DNA of 64,000 nucleotides, from positions 3,392,501 through 3,456,500 of the forward strand of contig NZ_AP018664.1 in assembly GCF_003967075.1 (NCBI RefSeq), given 5' to 3'. The position numbers and the translations under genes were made by a program. The DNA is from Sphingobium amiense (GTDB lineage Bacteria; Pseudomonadota; Alphaproteobacteria; Sphingomonadales; Sphingomonadaceae). This document shows positions 18,724 to 27,926 of the stretch, one piece after another. The notes beneath the pieces were generated by a model. It made no database searches. It was not told the origin of the DNA and worked only from the letters and a program-made list of their open reading frames with translations. How positions within the stretch are numbered: the first letter of the stretch is position 1; every line of letters starts with the position of its first letter.

Positions 18724-20021
18724 ACGACAGCATCGCCGCCCAGCCGACCGGCCAGCGCTCCCAGAAACATCTGGCCTGCACCGCCGCCGCATCGGCCTAT
18801 CAGAAGCAGTTCGGCGCGGACCTCAGGCGCCGGGTGGTGGATGAGGGCGAGCCTTTCGCCATCGTGCAGGCGGATACCCCGCACGAGATATTTCACGTGA
18901 TGGACATTCCGATCATCACCAACCAGTGGTGGTCTGCCTATATCTCCGCCAAGCAGCTTTCGAACCGTTATTTCGAGGTGATGGCGAAGCACGGTTACCC
19001 GGAAAATGGCTGCAAATACTGCTCGCTGGGTCTCGCCTGCACATTGGCGAATGATCCGAAGACCGCGCCCTGGGGCGGCCTGCCCACGCCCACGGTGCTG
19101 GTCGCGCGGCTGACCTGCGACTGCATCCAGCATGTGTTCGGCCAGTGGGCGCAGGCGCTGGGGACGGAGTTCTTTCCGATGGAAGCTCCGGCGTGGGAGC
19201 ATAAGGACCCCCGCTGGTTCGAACATAGCCGCACCGACTGGCGCACCGTCTACGAGCCGGACCGCATCGCCCTGATGGTGGACGAAATGCGCGACCTCAT
19301 CGCCCTGCTGGAAAACCGCACGGGGAGAAAGTTCGACGAGGCGAAGCTGCATCACCTGATGGAGCGGATCAACGAGCAGGAAAACTATATCTGGGAAGCG
19401 GCGCAGGCCATCGGCAGGGCGCGTCCCTGCCCCGTCTCCATCGCCGAGCAGATGCCCAACACCATGATCCCGCAATGGCATCGCGGCTCGGACTGGGCGG
19501 TGGCGCACGCGAAGCGCTTCCGCGACGAGGTGATGGAGCGCGTCGCGACCGGCGCGGGCGCGGCGGAGAAGGAGAAACTGCGTCTCATGTGGATCGGCGC
19601 CGGCGTCTGGCACGACCCCGGCTTCTATCAGGCGCTGGAGGAAAGGCTGGGCGCGGTGTTCGTCTGGTCCATGTATATGCCCTTTGCCGGACCGCAATAT
19701 ATCCGGGAAGTGCAGGGCGCGCCGATGGAGGCACTCGCCAGCCGCATCTGTTCGATGAACGAGGTGTTGCACCTGCCCCCATGGATGAACGGATGGATGA
19801 CGAGCGAGGCGGAGCGGTGCGGGATCGACGCCTGCGTCGTGCTGCTGCCGCCCGACAATCGCCTGTCGCAATCGGGCACGAAGCTGACCGCCCTGTCGCT
19901 GGAGGCGGCGGGCGTGCCGGTGCTGTCCATCGACGCCGACATGGTGGACGCGAAGAACTGGGACCATGACCGGATGGTTGCGATGGTCGCTGACTTTCTG
20001 GCGGCGCGGGGGCTGACGTGA
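18720..20021 (+). CDS. 2-hydroxyacyl-CoA dehydratase-like catalytic subunit
   Basis: The product is 433 residues from the ATG overlapping the CoA-transferase stop. The cysteine pattern of the family's larger subunit is visible: C98 and C101 in GCKYCSLG, then C133/C135 in LTCDCIQHV. C367 and C372 lie near the C-terminal Rossmann half (RCGIDACVVLLPPDN, then GVPVLSIDAD). These probably bind a [4Fe-4S] cluster. The homologous enzymes dehydrate (R)-2-hydroxyacyl-CoA by a ketyl-radical mechanism and need an ATPase activator of the HgdC/FldI type. No such gene occurs anywhere in the window. The reaction here is therefore uncertain. Substrate recognition by the transferase and TRAP system is inferred from context. 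Confidence 0.8.
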   Translation: MNDSIAAQPTGQRSQKHLACTAAASAYQKQFGADLRRRVVDEGEPFAIVQADTPHEIFHVMDIPIITNQWWSAYISAKQLSNRYFEVMAKHGYPENGCKYCSLGLACTLANDPKTAPWGGLPTPTVLVARLTCDCIQHVFGQWAQALGTEFFPMEAPAWEHKDPRWFEHSRTDWRTVYEPDRIALMVDEMRDLIALLENRTGRKFDEAKLHHLMERINEQENYIWEAAQAIGRARPCPVSIAEQMPNTMIPQWHRGSDWAVAHAKRFRDEVMERVATGAGAAEKEKLRLMWIGAGVWHDPGFYQALEERLGAVFVWSMYMPFAGPQYIREVQGAPMEALASRICSMNEVLHLPPWMNGWMTSEAERCGIDACVVLLPPDNRLSQSGTKLTALSLEAAGVPVLSIDADMVDAKNWDHDRMVAMVADFLAARGLT

Positions 20022-21052
20022 AGAGGCTGGCGCTTCTGGCCCTGCTGCTGCTGGCCGCCTGTGCGCGCCCGCTTCCGCCGGGCGTGACCGAGCTGACCTA
20101 TGCGACGCCCTACAGCCCCACGCATCCGTTCAGCAAGGCGGACCAGGCGTGGATGCAGTTCGTCGAGCAGCGTTCGGGCGGTCGTATCCGCATCCGCCCG
20201 ATCTGGTCGGGCGCGCTCCTGTCGTCGGACATGTCGATGGACGAACTGCGTCACGGCGTCGCGGATGTGGGCCTCATCACCCCCATCTATGTGCGCGGTG
20301 GAACCCACCTCATCCGCATCCAGACCGGCTTCTACAGCGGCGCGGACAGCATCGCCTCGCAACTGGCGCTCTATCGCTGCATCACGGCGGCCAGCCCGGA
20401 AATGGGCAAGGAACTGCACGGCCTCAAGGTGCTCGCCGTTCAGGGCGGGTCGCTGGCGGGCGTCGTGACCACCGACCGGCGGGTGCGCAGCCTCGCCGAC
20501 CTGAAGGGGCTGCGGCTGCGCGCGCCGACCGAGCTGCTGACCGTGCTGGAATCGCTGGGCGTCGATGCCGTCAACATGCCGATGGCGGATGTCTATTCGG
20601 CGATGGCGAAGGGCGTGATCGACGGCGTCATCGCGCCGGGCGACACGTTCCGTTCGCTCCATTTCGCGGAGGTGGCGCGGCATTATAATAATCTCGCCAT
20701 TCCGCGCGGCGCATATCCCGCGCGGGCAATGGGCGCGGCGCGCTGGAACAGCCTCACCGCCGCCGAGCGCGCGATCCTGACCGAATCGCAGGCGGTCTGG
20801 GAAGCGGCGCTGGAAAAGGAAATCCACGCTGCGCTGGAAAAGGGCATGGAGGAAGCCCGCGCACAGGGCGTGACCGTCGATGGCGTGTCGCAGGCGGAGC
20901 AGGCGCGCTTCGACGCGCTTTACCTCCGCGATTCCGAAGAAAATGCCCGCCGCCTTTCACGCTTTGGCATTGACGGCCTCCGCGCGTTCCGTGCTGCGCG
21001 GGCCTCGGTTCAGGGGCGCGACCGGATTGCGTGCGCGGGAGGCAAGGCATGA
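20018..21052 (+). CDS. TRAP transporter substrate-binding lipoprotein (DctP family)
   Basis: The product is 344 residues from a GTG that overlaps the dehydratase stop. The N-terminus KRLALLALLLLAACA carries a lipobox with Cys15, so it is probably tethered in the periplasm. DctP features follow: TYATPYSPTHPFSKA, SGGRIRI, the conserved Arg region LADLKGLRLRAP and PMADVYSAMAKGVIDGVI. The family binds carboxylates through that Arg. It serves the DctQM permeases encoded five genes upstream. Lipid anchoring is uncommon for this family in Gram-negatives. Confidence 0.9.
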   Translation: MKRLALLALLLLAACARPLPPGVTELTYATPYSPTHPFSKADQAWMQFVEQRSGGRIRIRPIWSGALLSSDMSMDELRHGVADVGLITPIYVRGGTHLIRIQTGFYSGADSIASQLALYRCITAASPEMGKELHGLKVLAVQGGSLAGVVTTDRRVRSLADLKGLRLRAPTELLTVLESLGVDAVNMPMADVYSAMAKGVIDGVIAPGDTFRSLHFAEVARHYNNLAIPRGAYPARAMGAARWNSLTAAERAILTESQAVWEAALEKEIHAALEKGMEEARAQGVTVDGVSQAEQARFDALYLRDSEENARRLSRFGIDGLRAFRAARASVQGRDRIACAGGKA

Positions 21053-21951
21053 AGCGGCTCGCCCTGATCGCCGCATCCCTCGCGGTGGGCGCGGCCACCG
21101 CACCCCCGGCCCGGACCGTTGGTGCGGCCGAGGGAACCGGACGCTGGCCCGCCATCGCGCAAGCGCCTGCCGATGTGCCGGGATATACGGTCTATCGGCC
21201 TGCGCGCCTTCCCAAGGCCCGGCTGCCGCTCGTCCTCTGGGGCAATGGCGGGTGCCGCGACAATGGCCTGTCCGCCAGCCACTTCCTGCGGGAGATCGCG
21301 AGCCACGGCTATATCGTCGTGGCGAACGGCGCGCCGCGCGAGGAAAAGCCGCCGCTCGCCGCGCTGCCTGAGGCGGGCGAAGCGCCAGCGGGTCCGCCCC
21401 CCGCCGCCACAGCGGACGAAACATCGGTGGCGCAGCTCCTCGGAGCGATCGACTGGGCCGCGCGCGCCTATCCCGGTGCGGTCGATACCGGCCGCATCGC
21501 GGTGATGGGCCATAGCTGCGGCGGCCTGCAGGCCATCGCGGCGGGCGCCGACCCGCGCATCGACACGGTCGTCGCCTTCAACAGCGGCGTCTATAATCGT
21601 CCCGGCGGCGGCCGCAGCGGCGTTTCCGTCACGAAGGACGACCTCAGAAAGCTGCACACGCCCATCGCCTATATTCTGGGCGGCCCCACCGACATCGCCT
21701 ATCCCAACGGCAGCGACGATGTGGCGCGGATCGACCATGTGCCGGTCTTCTACGGCAATATCGCCACCGGCCATGGCGGCACCTTCGCGCTGGCCCACGG
21801 CGGCGAATATGCCCGCGTTGCCGTGGCCTGGCTCGACTGGCGCCTGAGGCGAGACCGGCGCGCAGGCCGCGTCTTTGCCGGCCCTTCATGCACCCTATGC
21901 GTCGATCCGGCCTGGACCGTCGTGCGCAAGCAATTTCCGGAGACACCATGA
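21049..21951 (+). CDS. Secreted alpha/beta hydrolase (dienelactone-hydrolase/lipase-like)
   Basis: The product is 300 residues. The ATG at 21049 has GGGAGG upstream and overlaps the preceding stop. It has a signal peptide (KRLALIAASLAVGAATA). The nucleophile motif is GHSCGG near residue 155 (AVMGHSCGGLQAI), with LVLWGNGGCRDNG as the oxyanion-hole region. It is a second periplasmic hydrolase in the operon, so it may act on the same ester or lactone as the CocE-type enzyme. The substrate is unknown. Confidence 0.82.
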   Translation: MKRLALIAASLAVGAATAPPARTVGAAEGTGRWPAIAQAPADVPGYTVYRPARLPKARLPLVLWGNGGCRDNGLSASHFLREIASHGYIVVANGAPREEKPPLAALPEAGEAPAGPPPAATADETSVAQLLGAIDWAARAYPGAVDTGRIAVMGHSCGGLQAIAAGADPRIDTVVAFNSGVYNRPGGGRSGVSVTKDDLRKLHTPIAYILGGPTDIAYPNGSDDVARIDHVPVFYGNIATGHGGTFALAHGGEYARVAVAWLDWRLRRDRRAGRVFAGPSCTLCVDPAWTVVRKQFPETP

Positions 21952-23108
21952 CCCAGCCGCTTGCGGGCATCCGCATCGCCGATTTCAGCCATGTCATGGC
22001 CGGTCCCTATGCCTCGCACCTGCTGCGGCTGATGGGAGCGGAGGTCATCAAGATCGAGCCGCCCAAGGGCGACAGTTTCCGCAGCTATGGCTCCGACCGG
22101 CGGTTCGACGGCCTGTCGCCCGCCTTCATTGCCGCCAATGCCGGGAAGAAATCCATCGCACTCGACCTCAAGGACGAAGCCGATCTGGCGATTGCGCGGG
22201 CCATCGTCGCGCGGTGCGACGTGATGCTCGAAAATTTCCGCCCCGGCGTGATCGCGCGGCTGGGTCTGGGCTATGGGGCGGTGCGGGAACTGCGGCCCGA
22301 CATCATCTACTGCTCGGTATCGGGCTATGGGCAGGACGGGCCGCAGCGCGACTGGCCTGCGATCGACAATATCGTGCAGGCGACCAGCGGCATGATGATG
22401 CTGAGCGGGGAGGAAGGCGATCCGCCGGTGCGCGTGGGCTTTCCCATTGTCGATACGCTGACGGGACAGACCGCCGCGCTCGCCATATTGTCGGCGCTCG
22501 TCCGGCGGATGCAGGGTGGGGCGGGCGCCTATATCGACGTGTCGATGTTCGACGCCAGCCTTGCTTTCATGACGTCGGCGGTGACGCCCTTCCTCGTCAC
22601 GGGGCAGGCCATGTCGCGCATGGGCAATACGGGTTACAGCGGCCTTCCGACCGCCTCGCTCTTCACCGCGCGCGACGGACGGCAGATTTCATTGGGCGTG
22701 GTGCAGCCCAACCAGTTTGCGGCGCTCGCGCGCTTCGTCGGGCGGGAGGACTGGCTTGCCGATCCGCTCTATGCGACGCCGGAAGCGCGCCGCGCCAATT
22801 TCGACGCGATGAAGGCGGAGCTGGCGTCGGTCATCGCCATGCGCGACGCCGCCGAGTGGGAAGCGGGGATGAGCGCAGCGGGCATTCCCTGCGGCATGGT
22901 GCGGCGTGTGGATGAAGCCGCCGCGCTGGCCCGGTCCGACGCGCTGTTGCCGCTGGATGGCGCAGGCCTTCCGGTGGACGGCCCCGTCGCGCTGCCCGGC
23001 GCGGGGTTCCGCATGGCGCCGGGGACGCAGGAAGCGGGCGCGCCGCCGCGCCTCGACGGCGATCGCGATGCCATTCTGCGCTGGCTGGGCGGACAGGACG
23101 CGCCCTGA
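21948..23108 (+). CDS. CaiB/BaiF type III CoA-transferase
   Basis: The product is 386 residues, a single complete unit. Motifs are LAGIRIADFSHVMAGPYASH at the N-terminus, MGAEVIKIEPP, MLENFRPGVIARLGLGY, YCSVSGYGQDGP and the catalytic Asp in FPIVDTLTGQTAA ahead of AYIDVSMFDA. It overlaps the hydrolase gene by ATGA and ends the co-oriented run. Having two type III transferases suggests CoA is moved between substrate and product, or that two acids are activated. Confidence 0.93.
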   Translation: MTQPLAGIRIADFSHVMAGPYASHLLRLMGAEVIKIEPPKGDSFRSYGSDRRFDGLSPAFIAANAGKKSIALDLKDEADLAIARAIVARCDVMLENFRPGVIARLGLGYGAVRELRPDIIYCSVSGYGQDGPQRDWPAIDNIVQATSGMMMLSGEEGDPPVRVGFPIVDTLTGQTAALAILSALVRRMQGGAGAYIDVSMFDASLAFMTSAVTPFLVTGQAMSRMGNTGYSGLPTASLFTARDGRQISLGVVQPNQFAALARFVGREDWLADPLYATPEARRANFDAMKAELASVIAMRDAAEWEAGMSAAGIPCGMVRRVDEAAALARSDALLPLDGAGLPVDGPVALPGAGFRMAPGTQEAGAPPRLDGDRDAILRWLGGQDAP

Positions 23109-23166
23109 TCGCCTGTAATGGCGGCCGTTACGGGCACGTCGACGATGGCGGTTGAACGAGGGGGCG

Positions 23167-23946
23167 TCAGCGCCCCTTCCAGACGCCGGGACGCTTTTCG
23201 ACGAAGGCGGTCATGCCTTCCTTCTTGTCCTCGGTCGCGGCCAGAATCTGGAACAGGCGGCGTTCGATCTGGATCGACTGGGCGAGGCCGGTTTCGAAGG
23301 CGAGGTTGACCATTTCCTTGTTCACCATCGCCGCCATCGGCGGCATGGACGCGATCAGCGCGGCCGCTTTCAACGCTTCTTCGACCAGATCGGCGGCGGG
23401 GACGACGCGGGACACCAGACTGGCGCGCTCGGCTTCCGTGGCGTCCATCATCCGGCCGGTGAGGCACATTTCCATCGCCTTCGCCTTGCCCACCGCGCGG
23501 GTCAGGCGCTGCGACCCGCCCATGCCGGGCGCGACGCCCAGCTTGATTTCAGGCTGGCCGAACTTGGCCGTATCCGCCGCGATGATGAAGTCCGCCATCA
23601 TCGCCAGTTCGCACCCGCCGCCCAGCGCGAAGCCCGCGACCGCCGCGATCCACGGCTTGCGGGTTCCCACGACGCCGCTCTGCCAGCCGGAAAAGAAATC
23701 CTCCAGGAAGAAGTCGGCGGCGTCCTTGTCCACCATTTCCTTGATGTCGGCCCCGGCGGCGAAAGCCTTTTCCCCGCTGCCCGTCAGCACCGCGCAGCGC
23801 TGCGACGGGTCGGCGTCATAGGCGGCGAAGGCCTGCGTCAGATCCTTGAGCACCTGGCTGTTCAGCGCGTTGAGCGCCTGCGGCCGGTTGAGCGTGATGA
23901 GCGTGACGGCGTCCCGCTGTTCGACGAGGATGGTTTCGTAGGACAT
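23167..23946 (-). CDS. Enoyl-CoA hydratase
   Basis: The product is 259 residues. The ATG at 23946 is preferred over 23952 because GGAG lies nine bases upstream of it, but only three bases from the other. Crotonase features are complete: oxyanion-hole GADIKEM and GFALGGG, and the two catalytic glutamates E113 (GGGCELAM) and E133 (FGQPEIKLG). The length equals classical short-chain enoyl-CoA hydratases. It hydrates trans-2-enoyl-CoA in beta-oxidation or branched-chain pathways. A GGGGCG/CGCCCC hairpin at 23161-23176 overlaps the stop and may end transcription. Confidence 0.93.
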   Translation of the reverse strand: MSYETILVEQRDAVTLITLNRPQALNALNSQVLKDLTQAFAAYDADPSQRCAVLTGSGEKAFAAGADIKEMVDKDAADFFLEDFFSGWQSGVVGTRKPWIAAVAGFALGGGCELAMMADFIIAADTAKFGQPEIKLGVAPGMGGSQRLTRAVGKAKAMEMCLTGRMMDATEAERASLVSRVVPAADLVEEALKAAALIASMPPMAAMVNKEMVNLAFETGLAQSIQIERRLFQILAATEDKKEGMTAFVEKRPGVWKGR

Positions 23947-24038
23947 GCTCATTCTCTCCGGTTCCGTGATGGCAGAATCGGGGCGGTCATATCCGCACCC
24001 TACCGCAAACGGAAGGGCGCGCGGGACAGGCCTGTATT

Positions 24039-25502
24039 TTACACCAGTCTGTTGACTCGAATGAGTTCGCGATACCAGTCGGCGGACAATTTGGGCGTGC
24101 GCTTCTGCGTTTTGAAGTCGACATGGTGGATGCCGAACAGCTTGGTATAGCCGTCCTCCCACTCGAAATTGTCCATCAGGCTCCAGAGGAAATAGCCCCT
24201 GATCGGCAGCCCCTCGCGCGCGGCGCGCTGGAGATGGGTGACATAGTTGCGCAGATACATGACGCGGTCGGTGTCGTAGACCTTGCCGTCGGCGCTTACC
24301 TTGTCGTCGGCGGAACAGCCATTCTCCGAAATATAGAGCGCTTTGGGCTTCCACAGCTCATGGATCGCGCGCAGTCCCCAGTAGATCACCTCGGGCGTTA
24401 CATAGAGCCATCTGGAGGGCATACGAGGCGCTTCGCCGGTCATGGGCAGGACGGCGTAGCCGGTGGGGCTGGCCGGGTCCGCCCGCACCATCTTGCCGGT
24501 ATAGACGTTGATCGACAGGAAATCGAGCGGGCTGCCGATCGCCGCCATGTCGCCCGCCTTCACCACCGGCGCGTCGCTGCCCTGCGCGCTCAGGTAGCTG
24601 TCGAGATAGCGTCCTTCCATGATGGCGGTCAGGAACATGGCGTTCTGATCGCGCATCGCCTTCTTCGCCGCCTCGATATGTTCGGGCGTTTCGATGGCGG
24701 GGACGTAGATGGACGGGTTTTCGGCGAGACCCACCAGCGTCCCGGCCTTCGCGTTCGCCCGGATCGCCTGCACGCCAAGGCCGTGGGCGAGCACGCCATG
24801 ATGCCGCACCTGATTGGCGTCCTTCTGCAGCAGTTTGAGGCCCGGAGCCTTGCCGCCGGTCAGATAGCCGAGGTCGGTGAAGCAGAGCAGTTCGTTGACC
24901 GTCATGAAATGCTTCATCCGGTCGCTCAGCCGCCCGGCCATATAGCCCGCATAGTCGGCAAAAGCGTAGGACGTGTCCCGGTTCTGCCAGCCGCCCGGCA
25001 GCGCGGCGGGCAGATCCCAGTGGAACAGCGTCGCATGCGGCTCGATCCCGGCGGCGAGCAGGCCGTCGATCAGGCGGTTGTAATAATCGACGCCCTTCTG
25101 GTTGGGCTTGCCCCGGCCTTCGGGAAAGATGCGCGGCCAGGCAATGGAGAAGCGATAGGCCTTGACGCCCAGCGCCTTCAGCAGCGCGATGTCCTCAGGA
25201 TAGCGGTGATAGCTGTCGCAGGCGACATCGCCGGTGTCGCCGTTGGCGACTCTGCCCGGCGTATGGGAAAACACGTCCCAGACGGACGGACCGCGCCCGT
25301 CCTCGCGCGCCGCGCCTTCGATCTGATAGGAGGCGGTGGCGCAACCCCAGAGGAAACCGGGCGGGAAGGACAGGCTGTCCGGCGTTCCGGCGGGTGCCGC
25401 CTGCGCTTGCGCCGCGCCGCTGCCCAGCGCCGTTCCCAATGCAGCCGCGCCCAGCCCCAGCCCCAGTCCCACTCCCAGCTCACGGCGGTTGATCCCGGTC
25501 AT
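24039..25502 (-). CDS. GH1 beta-glucosidase, Tat-exported
   Basis: The product is 487 residues from the ATG at 25502, which has GGAG six bases upstream. The in-frame GTG at 25517 is less likely. The N-terminus [19 protein letters not shown] is a Tat-type signal. GH1 features: [15 protein letters not shown], the acid/base Glu in MTVNELL (the usual NEP is NEL here), and the nucleophile Glu in YISENG. Length is normal for the family. It hydrolyses beta-glucosides, probably in the periplasm. It follows the GH31 gene by 11 bases, so the two are probably one operon. Confidence 0.93.
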   Translation of the reverse strand: MTGINRRELGVGLGLGLGAAALGTALGSGAAQAQAAPAGTPDSLSFPPGFLWGCATASYQIEGAAREDGRGPSVWDVFSHTPGRVANGDTGDVACDSYHRYPEDIALLKALGVKAYRFSIAWPRIFPEGRGKPNQKGVDYYNRLIDGLLAAGIEPHATLFHWDLPAALPGGWQNRDTSYAFADYAGYMAGRLSDRMKHFMTVNELLCFTDLGYLTGGKAPGLKLLQKDANQVRHHGVLAHGLGVQAIRANAKAGTLVGLAENPSIYVPAIETPEHIEAAKKAMRDQNAMFLTAIMEGRYLDSYLSAQGSDAPVVKAGDMAAIGSPLDFLSINVYTGKMVRADPASPTGYAVLPMTGEAPRMPSRWLYVTPEVIYWGLRAIHELWKPKALYISENGCSADDKVSADGKVYDTDRVMYLRNYVTHLQRAAREGLPIRGYFLWSLMDNFEWEDGYTKLFGIHHVDFKTQKRTPKLSADWYRELIRVNRLV

Positions 25503-25513
25503 TTCCTTCTCCC

Positions 25514-27844
25514 TCACTGGCCGATCACGCGGACGAGGCCGGTCAGCGTCTGTCCGGTCGGCAGCCTGCCCTTCGTGGTCAACTGGCGCGTCGCGTCATT
25601 CCATAGCAGGTCCGCCTTCATCCCGCCCTTGCGATAGGCGTTGGTGGTCCCATCGTCGTCATAGAGGGTGAAGCGCGCGTCGGCGCCCGGATAGACGCGG
25701 ATGCTCTCGACCATCTGCTTTTCCGCCGTGCTCTTCACCGGCGCGCCCATCGGCACGATGGACCCGGCTTTCACGAACAGCGGCATCTGCGTGATCGGCG
25801 CATCGACCTCCACGCTCTGCCCGCCTTCATAGCGCCGTTCGGTCCAGTAATCATACCAGGCGGTGCCTGCGGGCAGGTAGACGGTGCGCTTCGTCTTCCC
25901 CTGCTCGGTCACGGGCGCGACGAGGAAGGCGGGGCCGAACATATATTGATCGCCGACGGTCAGCGCCTTCCTGTCATCGGGGAAGTCCATGAACAGCGCG
26001 CGCATGAAGGGTGCGCCGCTCTCATAGGTGTGCCGCCCCAGCGCATAGAGATAGGGCATCAGCGCGTAGCGCAGCCGCAGCCAGTCGGAGAGGATCGGCT
26101 CGGCCGCCGTTCCATATTCCCAGAGCGCGGTGCCCGGACGCTGGCCATGGATGCGCAGCGTCGGCGTGAAGACGCTATACTGGAACCAGCGCACGAACAG
26201 TTCGGGATAGTCGGGATAATCGGCGTCCATCGCGGTCGCCCCCGCCGGGTCGACCAGCACGGGCCGGTCCGCCTTCGGACCTTTGGGCCATTGCCAGCCG
26301 CCGATGTCGCTGCCCCAATAGGCAAGGCCCGATGCGGTGAAGTTGAGGCCGGTCGGCACCTGCCGTTTGAGCGCGTCCCATGTCGCATGGACGTCCGACG
26401 ACCAGAACAGGCTGCCGGTCCGCTGCGATCCCAGATAGGCGGCGCGGGCGAGGATCAGGTTGCGGAAATCGGGCCGGTCGCGCGCCGATCCGTCCGCCAC
26501 GCCGCCTGTATGCACCAGCGGGTAGAGATTGTGATAGCGGTCGCCCGATCCGCGCGCATACCAGTAGCCGTCGGGGACCAGATCCGGCTCGGTCTCGTCC
26601 AGCCACAGCCAGTCGAAGCCCTGGGAGAGGATATTGTCGCGCACCGTTCCCCAGAACCACTGGCGGGCATCGGGGTCGGTGCTGTCCAGCAGCGCGCCCG
26701 CCCGGTCGTAGCGCATGGGGAGGCCGTCGATCGGATGGCCGTCCCTGTCATGCAGCAGCCAGCCCTTGGTCGACAGCATCTCGAAATAGCGCGATTCCCG
26801 CTCGAAGCGGGGCCAGACGCTGATGATCGAGCGCATTCCCATGGACTTGAGAGTATCGTTCATGCCCCTGGGGTCAGGGAAATAGGCGCGGTCGATGTCG
26901 ATCTGGCCCATGCGGGTCCAGTAGAACCAGTCGAGCACCATGACGTCGAGCGGCAGGTTGCGCTGGCGGTATCCGTTCGCAATGCCGAGCAGTTCCTGCT
27001 GGCTTTCGTAGCGCGCCTTGCTCTGGATGAGGCCGAAGCCCGCCTTGGGCGGCAGCGGCGTCTCGCCCGTCAGCTTCGCGTAGCCGGCGTAAAGCTCGTC
27101 GGCGCTTTTCCCCGCGATGACGAAGAAGGACACACGCTCGCCGACCTGGCTCTGCCAGCGGGTTGTCGAATGGAGGCCGGGCCACACCAGAGTGCGCGCC
27201 GGATTGTCCCAGACGATGCCATAGCCCCTGTTCGTGACCATGAAGGGGACGCAGACCGTCTCGCCCGCGGGCGCGTCATAATGATGCTGGCAGTCGATCT
27301 GCCGCCCCTTCAGGTCGAGCACGCCGTCCTGATTTTGCCCGAGGCCGTAATAATGCTCGTCGGCCGGAGCATCGAAGGTCGCGCCGACCTTGAAGGTCTT
27401 TTCGCCGTTGACCGTGACGGGCGCCATTTCCCAGCCGGTCATCCGCGTGAGCAGCGCGCCCGATGCATCGCGCACCGAAAGGCTGACCGGCGGCAGCGCG
27501 GACACGAAATAGCGTTCCATCTGGCTCGGCGCCTTTGGCCAGGGCTTTGCGTCCACGGTCAGGGAGAGGGCGGCGGAGGTGAAGATGTCGCCTTCCGCGC
27601 CGCTGCGATGGGTCCAGCCGCTTGCGTCAGCCTTGGCGATGGGGCCGTCGCCCGGCGGCGCTTGCGCCAGCTCCTTGTCCATCGCGATGGTGACGCGCAG
27701 GATGTTGGGCGCATAGGGTTCGATGGCGACGCGGCTGCCGTTGCGGTCGAGCAGCGCCATCGGTTCGGCCCATGCGGGCAGCGCGAAGCCTGCCGCCGTC
27801 AGGGCAAGACCCGCCACCGCCGTCCGCCACTCCGTCGCTTTCAT
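25514..27844 (-). CDS. GH31 alpha-glucosidase/alpha-xylosidase, secreted
   Basis: The product is 776 residues with a signal peptide (AVAGLALTAAGFALPAWA). An N-terminal galactose-mutarotase-like domain is followed by the (beta/alpha)8 barrel. The nucleophile Asp lies in LWLDETEPD near residue 415, where the family usually has WxDMNE, and the acid/base Asp in WGSDIGGW near 512. A C-terminal DUF5110-like domain follows (FTLYDDDGTTNAYRKG). Together with the GH1 enzyme it may degrade a plant oligosaccharide such as a xyloglucan fragment. Specificity is not readable. Confidence 0.92.
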   Translation of the reverse strand: MKATEWRTAVAGLALTAAGFALPAWAEPMALLDRNGSRVAIEPYAPNILRVTIAMDKELAQAPPGDGPIAKADASGWTHRSGAEGDIFTSAALSLTVDAKPWPKAPSQMERYFVSALPPVSLSVRDASGALLTRMTGWEMAPVTVNGEKTFKVGATFDAPADEHYYGLGQNQDGVLDLKGRQIDCQHHYDAPAGETVCVPFMVTNRGYGIVWDNPARTLVWPGLHSTTRWQSQVGERVSFFVIAGKSADELYAGYAKLTGETPLPPKAGFGLIQSKARYESQQELLGIANGYRQRNLPLDVMVLDWFYWTRMGQIDIDRAYFPDPRGMNDTLKSMGMRSIISVWPRFERESRYFEMLSTKGWLLHDRDGHPIDGLPMRYDRAGALLDSTDPDARQWFWGTVRDNILSQGFDWLWLDETEPDLVPDGYWYARGSGDRYHNLYPLVHTGGVADGSARDRPDFRNLILARAAYLGSQRTGSLFWSSDVHATWDALKRQVPTGLNFTASGLAYWGSDIGGWQWPKGPKADRPVLVDPAGATAMDADYPDYPELFVRWFQYSVFTPTLRIHGQRPGTALWEYGTAAEPILSDWLRLRYALMPYLYALGRHTYESGAPFMRALFMDFPDDRKALTVGDQYMFGPAFLVAPVTEQGKTKRTVYLPAGTAWYDYWTERRYEGGQSVEVDAPITQMPLFVKAGSIVPMGAPVKSTAEKQMVESIRVYPGADARFTLYDDDGTTNAYRKGGMKADLLWNDATRQLTTKGRLPTGQTLTGLVRVIGQ

Positions 27845-27926
27845 GGCCGTCTCCCTGCCGTTCCAGCGGCATGGTCTGGCGGTCGATTCGCCGCGGCGCC
27901 AGTGAGCGAAAGGTCGTAGAAGGCGG

